Shown one piece after another: positions 1 to 7,312 of a stretch of DNA of 15,147 nucleotides. A program made the position numbers and the translations under genes. How positions within the stretch are numbered: position 1 is the stretch's first letter; each line of letters opens with the position of its first letter. The DNA lies in contig DASWMI010000199.1 in the NCBI GenBank assembly GCA_036399835.1, forward strand, positions 1 through 15,147. Direction: 5' to 3'. The stretch comes from DASYML01 sp036399835. GTDB lineage: Bacteria; Acidobacteriota; Blastocatellia; Pyrinomonadales; Pyrinomonadaceae. Below the pieces are notes generated by a model. It was not told the origin of the DNA. It made no database searches and saw nothing but the letters and a program-made list of their open reading frames with translations.

Positions 1-1
1 G

Positions 2-619
2 CTCTCGCGTTTTATACAGACGAGCCACGATTCGGACGAATATTTTTTAATCGGCTTTAACTCTCGCGCGCAGCTTCTGCTGGATAAGACGCGCGACGGC
101 AACGCAGTTCTCGACAAGCTCACTTTCGTAGAGCCGCGCTCGAACACAGCGCTCTACGATGCCTGCTATCTGGGCGTCGAGAAGGTCACGCGCGGCGCTC
201 ATCCGAAGCGCGCCGTCCTGCTCATCAGCGACGGGCAGGACAACAACTCTCGCTACACCTTCACGGAGCTGCGCCGACTGCTCAAGGAATCCGATGTGGT
301 GCTCTATTCCATAGGCATCCTCGGCGGAAGCGACGCGGGAAGCTCTCTAGGGATGGAAGGCCAGGCCGTGCTCGACGAGCTATCGTCCGTCTCGGGCGGC
401 AAATCCTTTTTCCCTAGAACCGCCGCCGAGATGGACGACATCTTTGAGAGCATCGCGCTTGAGCTGCGGCATCAATACTCGATTGGCTACAAGCCGAGCA
501 ATTTTACGAACGACGGCAAATGGCACAAGATCAAGGTCAAGGTCGCGCCGCCGCGCGGGCTGCCGCGGCTCTTCGTGCGTAACAAAGAGGGCTATTACGC
601 CCTCACGAATCCGCGCTAA
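2..619 (+). CDS. VWFA-related (Acidobacterial type) protein, 3' part
   Basis: The 5' end lies outside the window; 205 codons are visible, read in the frame starting at base 2 and ending in TAA. The visible part is the C-terminal two thirds of a von Willebrand factor A domain. It shows the second and third pieces of the MIDAS metal site: the Thr in SNTALYDA (about bases 149-172) and the Asp in LLISDGQDN (about bases 221-247). The first MIDAS piece, DxSxS, would lie upstream of the window. A short C-terminal beta region follows (HQYSIGYKPSN ... HKIKVKV ... YYALTNPR), as in the VWFA-related Acidobacterial family, whose members are usually exported. It is followed 288 bases later by a second member of the family on the same strand, so the pair looks like a tandem duplication. 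Ligand and function are unknown. Confidence 0.85.
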   Translation, partial: LSRFIQTSHDSDEYFLIGFNSRAQLLLDKTRDGNAVLDKLTFVEPRSNTALYDACYLGVEKVTRGAHPKRAVLLISDGQDNNSRYTFTELRRLLKESDVVLYSIGILGGSDAGSSLGMEGQAVLDELSSVSGGKSFFPRTAAEMDDIFESIALELRHQYSIGYKPSNFTNDGKWHKIKVKVAPPRGLPRLFVRNKEGYYALTNPR

Positions 620-670
620 AAGCCTGTAGGCTCAAGGGGGCGCGGCAACGAGCAGGGGCTGTCAGGCATC

Positions 671-679
671 TGGTATAAT
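671..679 (+). promoter_or_regulatory. Possible extended -10 promoter for the second VWA gene
   Basis: TGG-TATAAT gives a perfect -10 hexamer (674-679) with the TG of an extended -10 element. No good -35 hexamer sits 16-18 bases upstream. The site lies in the 287-base gap between the two VWA genes and would give a leader of about 220 bases. That leader contains a small hairpin (GAGCGC 760-765 with GCGCTC 772-777). A second AT-rich candidate, TATAAA at 820-825, is nearer the gene but also lacks a -35. I see nothing else in this gap. Confidence 0.35.
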
Positions 680-906
680 GTGCACGGGCGCACGCTTTAA
701 AACAAGAGCGCCCATTTTGCCCCAGCCGCGCCGAAGCCTGATGAAAGTGGCTTAAGATTGAGCGCCACAGAGCGCTCCGCTCTCCCTTCTCACTCGGTCG
801 GGGCGCGGGGCGCTTTTAGTATAAAATCAGAGGTCAGAATCGAGAGATTGGAGGCGAGCTGAGAGCTATTCACCAGCCTCCAACCCAAGCTTTTCAGGAA
901 TACGTT

Positions 907-2190
907 ATGAGAAATGTTCGCTCGCAGACAAAGACAGGCCCGCGCGCCCTCGCCAAGGTGCTGTTTGGCGCGCTGGTCCTTTTTCTTCTGGTCATTTCCG
1001 CTCTTAGCCAGACGACACGGCAGCCGCAGCAGCAGGATGGCCGCCCGCGTCGCGCACAGCAGCAGCAACAGCCTTCGCCTTCGCCGTCGCCCACCCGAAA
1101 ACAGAACGAAGCGCCGACGCTCGGCGAGCCGCCGCCGCCTCCTCCATCCTGGCGACCCAGCCCGACGCCGACCCCCAACCCTGAAGGCCAGGAAGTCAGC
1201 GATGATGAGAGAATCACGATTGATACCAACCTGGTGAGCCTCAATGTGCGCGTCATAGACCGCCTCAACCGTCCGATTAATGATGTCCGGCAGGAGGAGT
1301 TTCGCGTGCTGGAAGACGGAGTGGTCCAGCCCGTGGAGTTCTTCTCGAAAGAAGAAGTGCCCGTCAGCTACGGGCTGGCGATTGACACTTCAGGCTCGCT
1401 CCGTCCTCAGATAGATAAGGTTATAGAGGCTGGCAAGATTATCATCGACAGCAACAAAGAGGGCGATGAAACTTTCCTCGTGCGCTTTGTGGACCAGGAC
1501 AAGATCGAAACCGTGCAGGATTTCACGGCGGACAAGACGGCGCTCTCGGATGCGCTCGATAGTCTCTATGTAGAGGGCGGGCAGACGGACATTATTGATG
1601 CAGTCTATCTTTCGGCCGACCGCATCGCGCAGTACAAGAAGGGGAACGAGGACGACAGGCGGCGGCGCGCGCTGATTCTGGTCACGGACGGCGAGAACCG
1701 CAACAGCTTTTACACGCAGGAGCAGCTCTTTGCGCGTTTGCGCGAGGCCGATGTGCAGATTTACGTGATAGGCTTTGTCAACGACCTGGACCGGGAGGGC
1801 AGCCTGATTCGCAAAAGCCCGCGTGAGAAGGCCATGAACTTTCTTGAGCGGCTCGCCAAAGAGACGGGCGGGCGTGCCTTTTATCCGAGTTCGGTTTCCG
1901 AGCTGCCCGGGATTGCCAAGGAAATTACCAGAGACCTACGCACGCAATTCGTCATCAGCTATAACCCTACGAACAAGGTCAAGGACGGCTCTTTCCGCTC
2001 GATTCGCGTGACGGTCGCCGACAGCCCCAAAGGCGAAAAGCGCATTGCGCTAACACGCTCGGGGCGCGTCGCCGGACCACAGGGCGGCAACAAGCCCGCG
2101 CCCGCCGCGCCGAAATCGCCCGTCACACGTACAGGCAACGCGACCGCCCAACCCGCGCAGACGACAACAGGCTCTCGCAAGACGCCCTGA
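907..2190 (+). CDS. VWFA-related (Acidobacterial type) secreted protein
   Basis: 427 aa. Residues 1-35 are a signal peptide or membrane anchor (basic start, then FGALVLFLLVISAL). Residues 36-95 are a low-complexity linker rich in Gln, Pro and Ser (QQQQQPSPSPSP, PPPPPP, PSPTPTPNP), which would place the next domain away from the membrane or wall. Residues 105-150 match the beta-rich region before the VWA domain in this family (LVSLNVRVIDRLNRPINDV, FRVLEDG). The VWA domain spans about 153-345 and has a complete MIDAS: DTSGS at 160-164, Thr in GGQTD at 228, and Asp in TDGEN at 261. Metal-dependent ligand binding is therefore plausible. The C-terminal tail (390-427) is again rich in Pro, Ala, Thr. 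The ATG has an AGGA about 9 bases upstream. It converges on the TonB receptor gene; ligand unknown. Confidence 0.9.
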   Translation: MRNVRSQTKTGPRALAKVLFGALVLFLLVISALSQTTRQPQQQDGRPRRAQQQQQPSPSPSPTRKQNEAPTLGEPPPPPPSWRPSPTPTPNPEGQEVSDDERITIDTNLVSLNVRVIDRLNRPINDVRQEEFRVLEDGVVQPVEFFSKEEVPVSYGLAIDTSGSLRPQIDKVIEAGKIIIDSNKEGDETFLVRFVDQDKIETVQDFTADKTALSDALDSLYVEGGQTDIIDAVYLSADRIAQYKKGNEDDRRRRALILVTDGENRNSFYTQEQLFARLREADVQIYVIGFVNDLDREGSLIRKSPREKAMNFLERLAKETGGRAFYPSSVSELPGIAKEITRDLRTQFVISYNPTNKVKDGSFRSIRVTVADSPKGEKRIALTRSGRVAGPQGGNKPAPAAPKSPVTRTGNATAQPAQTTTGSRKTP

Positions 2191-2235
2191 TAAGGCAGCC
2201 CGTAGAGAGAGGGCTTTTACCAGAGAGCAGAAAAG

Positions 2236-2282
2236 AAAAAGTAAGCGGGACGCTTTTCAGGAGCGTCCCGCTTACTTTTTTT
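2236..2282. terminator. Strong bidirectional Rho-independent terminator
   Basis: A perfect 13-bp inverted repeat (GTAAGCGGGACGC 2241-2253 with GCGTCCCGCTTAC 2263-2275) is extended by A5/T5 on the outside. It has a T-tract (2276-2282) on the + strand and an A-rich tract (2232-2240) that becomes the U-tract for - strand transcripts. It sits between the convergent VWA and TonB-receptor genes and would end both. Confidence 0.93.
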
Positions 2283-2317
2283 AGCCATCAAGCGCGAGGG
2301 TTTAAGGGTCGAGCCTG

Positions 2318-5314
2318 CTAAAAGTCGAACTTGATTGCCAGTTGGAATTCGCGCGAGGGGGCGAAGGTGCGCGGCAGCCCGAAAGCGAGCGCGCCCGTCG
2401 GGATGGTAAAGACGCGCGAGCTGTTAAAGCCCGAATAGAAGTTGATGTTGGCCGTCGCGATATTGGACCGATTCCAGAGATTAAAGCCCTCGCCAATCAG
2501 ACGCAGGCGCATCCTTTCTCCGAGCCTGATAAGACGCGTAATGCGCAGGTCGCTCTGCATAAAGGCGCGTGTGCGAAACTGGTTTCTGACGGTGCCGGGC
2601 GCGCGGTCGTTAAACCTGTTGCCGTCGTTATTTAGGTCCGCGCCGACGGTCGCAGTGTAAGGCGCGCCGGAATTTATCTGCGAGATGCTGGAGAGGGTGT
2701 AGTCGCTCAAGAGCCACTTGAGAAACTTGTTATTGGTCCTGGTAAATTCTCCGAACTCGCGTACCGAGCTGAAGACAAAACGGTGCGGGATGTCCACATC
2801 AGCCGTGCCCCAATCCTGTCGTATGTCAAGCTGGTTAAAGACGACCTTGGCATCGTCGCCGGCGTTGCCCGGAACGACAGAAGTCTGGTCCGGTCGGTCA
2901 TCCTTGGCCTTTGAGAAAGTGTAAGAGGCGAGAAACTGCCAGTTCCTGACGAAGCGGCGCGAGACCTGGAAGGCCAGAGCGTTGTAGCGCGAGTTAGCCG
3001 TGCTCTCAAACAGATTGATGCGCCCGAAATCCGTATAAACCCTGCCGGGGAAACGCTCGACCTGAAAGCTCTGATTGCTCGCGGGGTCTGTGAAGGTTGT
3101 CGGCACGGGCGCTAGCAGATTGATGTCGCGTGTTCTTGAGAGGTGCACGCCGCGAAAGAACATGTAGGTGATGGAGAGGCTCGTGCTCTTCATAATCTCG
3201 CGCTCGTAGCCGAGGCGGCCCTGCTGTACATAAGGCTCCGCGTAATCTTCCGCGAAGAGATAGACGCTCGGCGTTGAAGCCTGCGCGCCGGTGGGCGGCG
3301 CGGTCAGGATGTTGGGGTAGACCAGACCGGCGTTGGTCAGTTGCGTTTGGTTCAAGCTGATATTGATGACGTTGACGGCGTTCTGAGAATGGGCCGTGCC
3401 GAGCATGATGCCGGTCGTGCGCGCGTAGAAGAGTCCGTAGCCGCCGCGGATGACCGATTTGTCGTCGAGAGCGTAGCTGAACCCGGCTCGCGGCGCGAAG
3501 TTGTTCGTGTCCGAAGGCTGCGTGCTCGTGTCCAGCCCTCTGGCAAAAAGCGTCTGGTTGCGCACGGGCGGCTGCGCGAGAATCTGTAGGTCGTAGCGCA
3601 ACCCGAGGTTGAGAGTCAGTTGGGGCGTGACGCGCCAATCGTCCTGCGCATAAAAAGCGTAATCGTGCAGGTCAGGCTCGGTGGTCGCGCCCGAAGTGTT
3701 CGTCCCGGCGAAAGCCTGCTGGTAGGCAGAGGGCTTGTTGTCTCGAAAATCGTTGTAGTTGTTGAAGGTGTATTGGCCGTTGAAGAAGCCCGGGAAGAAA
3801 TTGAGAATGCGGTCAAAGTTGAAATCAAGGCCCGTCTTGAAGCTGTGACGGCCCGTCACGTAGAGAAGGTTGTCAACAATCTGCGAGCGTCGGACAGTCG
3901 TCTCGCGCGGGCTGAAGTTGTTGCGACCGATGTTGAGGAAGGTGGTCGTCGTGCCGGAGACGACCGTCCCGATGCGAGCTTCGGGCAGGTCGCTATTGGC
4001 CTCGCCCGGCTCTGCGTCGCGCGCAAGCTGAAAGCGAAATTCGTTGACCAGCTTGCGCGTCAGGGTCGAAACGAGCGTCCCGGAAAAAGTGTTGGTCGTG
4101 GCGAGGCTGTTGCCGGTGTGCTCCTCTACGCTCTGCGGGCCTGTGCTCTCGTTGTTGACGCCTGTGAAATTCTGCCGGTTGTAACGCAGCGAGAGTTGGT
4201 TGTTATGGTTGATGCTGATGTCGCCCTTGAGCATCAAGACATCCTGGTCGCGGCCAATCGGGTACGTGGCTATCTTCGGGACCAGGGCGCTTTGCACAGT
4301 CGCGGGTGCGCTAAAGAGGTTGGGCGCATCAATCGGGTTCGAGAGGTTCTGCCGCTGGCCGTCGTAAGTGAAAAAGAAGAAGGCGCGGTTTCTCACGATT
4401 GGTCCACCGAGCCGACCGCCGAACTGGTTAATCTGCTGCGGCACGCGCTTGTTCGGCTGCCCGCGCAGAGCTTGCGTCGCTTTCAAGCTGGGCGAGTTGG
4501 CGTTCAACGATTCATCGCGGAAGTATTCAAAAAGTCCGCCGTGAAAATCGTTCGTCCCCGACTTGGTGACGACGTTGATGACAGCGCCGCCGGAGCGCCC
4601 GAACTCCGCTGAAAAGCCGTTCTGGTTGACCTGAAATTCCTGCACGGACTCTTCCGAGAATTGATAAGGCGGGCGCACGCCCGTTCGACCGAAGGCCTGT
4701 CCGAAAAAGGTATTGTTATTGTCCACGCCGTCAACTTGCAGGTTGTTGAGCGTGCCCTTCTGCCCGCCGACGGAGAGATCGCCCTGGCGCGTAGGGTCGC
4801 GTACCACGCCGGGCGTGAGCGTCGCAAAGTCCAGGTAGTTGCGCCCGTTGACCGGCAGGTTCTGTATGGCGCGCTCGTTAATCGTGGTCGAGACGGAGGT
4901 CCGAGAGGTCTCGACCACGGGAGCTTCGTCCGTTACCGTGACGGAGGCGGACGCGCCGCCGACAGAGAGCTTGACTTCGAGCGGAGTCTTGCCGCCGACG
5001 GTGACGGTCACGTCGCGTAGTTCTGTCTGCGCGAAGCCCTGTCCCGTCGCGCGCACCGTGTACTGGCCCGGCGGCAGAAGGATGATGCGATAGTTGCCTT
5101 CGCTGTCAGCCGTCGCGCTCTTTTCGAGACCCGTCGCCTGATTCGTCGCCGTCACTGTGGCATTGGGTACGGCGGCCTCCTGCGGGTCCAGCACGCGCCC
5201 TTCGATGTCGCCCGTCGTCGCCTGCGATTGCGCCGACGCGTTGAGGCCGAAGGCACACGCGCAGACGACCAGCATCAATAGTCTGGTAAACGTGGGAACA
5301 GATTTGTTAAGCAT
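2318..5314 (-). CDS. Oar-like TonB-dependent outer-membrane receptor
   Basis: 998 aa. Residues 1-29 are a signal peptide ending in NASAQ. Residues 33-118 are a carboxypeptidase-regulatory-like beta-sandwich (GDIEGRVLDPQEAAVPNATVTATN ... YRIILLPPGQYTVRATGQGF). The plug domain lies at about 130-255 (INERAIQNLPVNGRNYLDFATLTPGV, QVDGVDNN, SGGAVINVVTKSGTNDFHG). The rest is a beta-barrel ending in FQLAIKFDF, with the C-terminal Phe typical of barrel assembly signals. Proteins of this layout are very numerous in Acidobacteriota and are thought to import oligosaccharides, peptides or siderophore-like compounds; the substrate cannot be read from sequence. I saw no clear TonB box. The ATG has a good ribosome site (AGAGGA, about 5 bases upstream). 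No SusD-like partner is adjacent. Confidence 0.93.
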   Translation of the reverse strand: MLNKSVPTFTRLLMLVVCACAFGLNASAQSQATTGDIEGRVLDPQEAAVPNATVTATNQATGLEKSATADSEGNYRIILLPPGQYTVRATGQGFAQTELRDVTVTVGGKTPLEVKLSVGGASASVTVTDEAPVVETSRTSVSTTINERAIQNLPVNGRNYLDFATLTPGVVRDPTRQGDLSVGGQKGTLNNLQVDGVDNNNTFFGQAFGRTGVRPPYQFSEESVQEFQVNQNGFSAEFGRSGGAVINVVTKSGTNDFHGGLFEYFRDESLNANSPSLKATQALRGQPNKRVPQQINQFGGRLGGPIVRNRAFFFFTYDGQRQNLSNPIDAPNLFSAPATVQSALVPKIATYPIGRDQDVLMLKGDISINHNNQLSLRYNRQNFTGVNNESTGPQSVEEHTGNSLATTNTFSGTLVSTLTRKLVNEFRFQLARDAEPGEANSDLPEARIGTVVSGTTTTFLNIGRNNFSPRETTVRRSQIVDNLLYVTGRHSFKTGLDFNFDRILNFFPGFFNGQYTFNNYNDFRDNKPSAYQQAFAGTNTSGATTEPDLHDYAFYAQDDWRVTPQLTLNLGLRYDLQILAQPPVRNQTLFARGLDTSTQPSDTNNFAPRAGFSYALDDKSVIRGGYGLFYARTTGIMLGTAHSQNAVNVINISLNQTQLTNAGLVYPNILTAPPTGAQASTPSVYLFAEDYAEPYVQQGRLGYEREIMKSTSLSITYMFFRGVHLSRTRDINLLAPVPTTFTDPASNQSFQVERFPGRVYTDFGRINLFESTANSRYNALAFQVSRRFVRNWQFLASYTFSKAKDDRPDQTSVVPGNAGDDAKVVFNQLDIRQDWGTADVDIPHRFVFSSVREFGEFTRTNNKFLKWLLSDYTLSSISQINSGAPYTATVGADLNNDGNRFNDRAPGTVRNQFRTRAFMQSDLRITRLIRLGERMRLRLIGEGFNLWNRSNIATANINFYSGFNSSRVFTIPTGALAFGLPRTFAPSREFQLAIKFDF

Positions 5315-5448
5315 GTTTTCCTCTTGTGGCTAAAGATAAAAGTATGGCTTTGAAGCCCGAACGCCTGAGCGCGCGTGGAGCCGAGTTATCAATGAGGAGC
5401 TAAACTGTTAATGGAAACCCTGGGAAGAACATCAGCCCGGAAGCCGGG

Positions 5449-5477
5449 ATATTAGAGCAGAACCGTGGGGAAAGCAA
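5449..5477 (-). promoter_or_regulatory. Possible promoter of the TonB-dependent receptor
   Basis: On the - strand, TTGCTT (5472-5477) and TAATAT (5449-5454) are separated by 17 bases, which is correct sigma70 spacing with moderate hexamer matches. The leader to the ATG would be about 130 bases. A 5-bp inverted repeat, CCCGG-AAG-CCGGG (5436-5448), covers the expected transcription start and could be a small operator. The rest of the 312-base gap 5315-5626 holds the nested inverted repeat listed separately; no gene was seen. Confidence 0.35.
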
Positions 5478-5521
5478 GAGAGAGCAGAAACAATGAAGAA
5501 TAAGCTCGCCGGATAAAGTAG

Positions 5522-5593
5522 AAGCGATTGAGACATTGCCTCATTGATTCAATGATGCGACACGTCTTTGCCCGGCCAACGTCTCAATCGCTT
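5522..5593. repeat. Nested inverted repeat between receptor and aminopeptidase genes
   Basis: A perfect 13-bp inverted repeat (AAGCGATTGAGAC 5522-5534, GTCTCAATCGCTT 5581-5593) encloses a second perfect hairpin, TCATTG-ATT-CAATGA (5541-5555). It lies 33 bases past the aminopeptidase stop codon on the - strand. No U-tract follows on either strand, so it is not a classical terminator. It could be an mRNA 3' stabiliser, a REP-like or miniature mobile element, or a protein site. Confidence 0.7.
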
Positions 5594-5626
5594 AACTCTT
5601 TTCATTCATCCCGCGCTGTTCATCCT

Positions 5627-7048
5627 TCATCTTTTCTGCTTCATGATTCTCTCAATCTCATCAGGCGCTGAAGGGATTTTCTCCGAGAGCTTGCGGACGG
5701 TGTTTTCCGCAGTGATGAGATAATCGTCTTCGATGCGGACGCCGAGCTTTTCCGTCTGGATGTAGATGCCAGGCTCTATGGTAAAGACTTCACCAGCCTT
5801 CATGGGTTTGGAATAATCGCCCACGTCGTGCACGTCCATCCCCAGGTAATGGCCCAGCCCGTGAATAAAGAAGTGGTCCATAGTGTATTCCTTGCCGTCC
5901 GTGTCACGCGCGCGCAGCGGACTCTTTTGCAGATACTCGACGGCGAAGCGATGAAGGTCCGCCATCGTCATCCCGGGTTTGAAAGAAGCGGCGGCTGCCG
6001 CCTGCGTGTCCAGTACAAGCTGGTAAATCTCGCGCTGTCGCGTTGTGAATTTTCCGCTGGCCGGAAAGGTGCGCGTGATGTCTGCGGTGTACTGCGAATA
6101 TTCCGCGCCGATGTCGCAGACCACCAGATCGCCCGCGTCAATCCGCTTGTGATTCTCTTCGTAGTGGAGGATGGTCGAGTAGATGCCGCTGCCGACGATG
6201 GAAGGAAAGCCCGGACGCTCCGCGCCGTTGCGCGTGAAGGCCGCTTCCAAAATAGCCTGCACTTCATACTCGTACATGCCCGGACGGAGGCTGCGCGCGA
6301 TGTCGCGCTGCGCTTCGCCCGTGATGTCAATCGCCTTCTGCAAGAGCGCGACTTCGGCAGCAGATTTCGCCTTGCGCAGCTCCGCCAGAGCCGGAGCAAC
6401 CGACAAGACTTCGACGCCGGGCAGCTCCTGCTTCGCGCGCTCGACAAATTGAAACTCGCGCACGTAGCCGTTGCGCACATTGCGCGGCGCCAGCGTGTAG
6501 AGCTTCATAGTGCTCTTGCCTTCGACGGTTTTGAAGGCCGGAAGAGCCGCGGCCTCTTTGAGCGTGGGCCACAAATCGGCCAGCGCATTTTTGGCCGGAA
6601 GCACTCGCTCGACGCCAAAGGTCCTGGCAGCTTCCGGTCCGGGAGCAAGCTGTACGCCGGTCCAGCGCTCCGCCTGAAGATCGCGCGGCGGGATAAAGAC
6701 GAACTCGCGCGCGCCCTGCTGTGAAGCCAGACCCTGCGGGACGAGCAGGAGGGCCGCGCCGGGTGTGCGCACGCCGGTCAGGTAAGCCATCCAGTTGTTC
6801 TGCTTGTAGCGCGCCTCTACGCCCGCGCTCTCTTCGACATTGCCGAGGATAACAACCACGCCGTCCTTGAGCTGGTCCATCAGCCTCTGCCGCCGCGCGC
6901 GATACTCGCTCAACGGCTGATTAAGCAGGCGCACGCCCGCCTCGTCATAAAAATCGGTTTCAGCCCTCACGGACGCGTGCGGGAAGAAGGGAGCAAAGGC
7001 GAGCAAGAGCGCGAGAATGAGCGGCGATGCGTGACGAAGTAGTTTCAT
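5627..7048 (-). CDS. Secreted Xaa-Pro aminopeptidase (PepP type, peptidase M24B)
   Basis: 473 aa from the chosen ATG at 7048. It removes N-terminal residues preceding proline, using two metal ions. The start MKLLRHASPLILALLLAFAPFFPHASVRAE is a clear signal peptide, which places the enzyme in the periplasm or outside. The frame is open for 40 more codons upstream, but those would bury the signal peptide, so the shorter start is preferred. The AMP_N domain is at about 32-160 (YRARRQRLMDQLKDGVVVI, YKQNNWMAYLTGV). The M24 pita-bread domain is at about 225-465, with all five metal ligands: D312 (VCDIGAEY), D323 (TADITRTFP), H400 (HGLGHYLG), E425 (FTIEPG) and E440 (VRIEDD). DVHDVGDY is also conserved. 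It is transcribed alone or after the GT2 gene, 257 bases downstream of that gene's stop. Confidence 0.92.
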   Translation of the reverse strand: MKLLRHASPLILALLLAFAPFFPHASVRAETDFYDEAGVRLLNQPLSEYRARRQRLMDQLKDGVVVILGNVEESAGVEARYKQNNWMAYLTGVRTPGAALLLVPQGLASQQGAREFVFIPPRDLQAERWTGVQLAPGPEAARTFGVERVLPAKNALADLWPTLKEAAALPAFKTVEGKSTMKLYTLAPRNVRNGYVREFQFVERAKQELPGVEVLSVAPALAELRKAKSAAEVALLQKAIDITGEAQRDIARSLRPGMYEYEVQAILEAAFTRNGAERPGFPSIVGSGIYSTILHYEENHKRIDAGDLVVCDIGAEYSQYTADITRTFPASGKFTTRQREIYQLVLDTQAAAAASFKPGMTMADLHRFAVEYLQKSPLRARDTDGKEYTMDHFFIHGLGHYLGMDVHDVGDYSKPMKAGEVFTIEPGIYIQTEKLGVRIEDDYLITAENTVRKLSEKIPSAPDEIERIMKQKR

Positions 7049-7180
7049 TTTGATAACTCTCTGTCGAACAGGATATGCCGGAAGAGACGCGGCACTCAGT
7101 AGCCCCGCGTCAGCGCGTCGGGCCTCAGGAGGATGCAAAAAACGATTGAGCCTGAAGGCCGCGCTCAACGGGAGCGGCAG

Positions 7181-7186
7181 AATATA
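7181..7186 (-). promoter_or_regulatory. Possible -10 element for the aminopeptidase gene
   Basis: TATATT on the - strand, about 133 bases upstream of the chosen ATG and just downstream of the 7216-7265 hairpin. No convincing -35 is present, so this is weak. If real, it supports the shorter aminopeptidase start and a separate transcript. Confidence 0.25.
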
Positions 7187-7215
7187 CGTCAGGGAGAGCT
7201 AAAAGTTTAGACAAC

Positions 7216-7265
7216 AGCCGGAGTTTTCAAGCGCCTCAAAAGCGGCGCTTGAAAAGATTCCGGCT
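7216..7265. terminator. Long hairpin, probable terminator after the GT2 gene
   Basis: TTTTCAAGCGCC (7224-7235) pairs perfectly with GGCGCTTGAAAA (7244-7255). An outer stem AGCCGGA (7216-7222) pairs with TCCGGCT (7259-7265) across a small asymmetric bulge. On the + strand it is followed by TTCGTTTTTTC, a better U-tract than on the - strand, although the neighbouring genes read on the - strand. A weaker hairpin, TTTGAG-GCT-CTCAAA (7285-7299), lies between it and the GT2 stop. Confidence 0.6.
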
Positions 7266-7269
7266 TTCG

Positions 7270-7312
7270 TTTTTTCAGACGAAATTTGAGGCTCTCAAAA
7301 TTTTTTCAGACG
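7270..7312. repeat. 12-bp direct repeat flanking a small hairpin
   Basis: TTTTTTCAGACG occurs at 7270-7281 and again at 7301-7312, 31 bases apart start to start. The second copy overlaps the GT2 stop codon. A 6-bp hairpin (TTTGAG/CTCAAA, 7285-7299) lies between them. Confidence 0.7.

Noticed and set aside
621..632. Palindrome AGCCT-GT-AGGCT just after the first VWA stop
   Set aside because: A 2-base loop and no U-tract; not a credible terminator.
1018..1180. Gln/Pro codon repeats in the second VWA gene as a possible repeat array
   Set aside because: Irregular low-complexity coding for a flexible linker; no regular repeat-spacer pattern, so not CRISPR or a tandem array.
3620..4612. 330-codon open frame on the + strand
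   Set aside because: Antisense to the TonB receptor gene; low-complexity Val/Arg/Ala composition typical of shadow frames in GC-rich DNA.
5828..6724. 298-codon open frame on the + strand
   Set aside because: Antisense to the aminopeptidase, whose catalytic motifs are intact; no recognisable domain.
7049..7168. 40-codon N-terminal extension of the aminopeptidase
   Set aside because: It would place a polar, Arg-rich segment before a clear signal peptide; ATG 7048 gives a normal exported enzyme.
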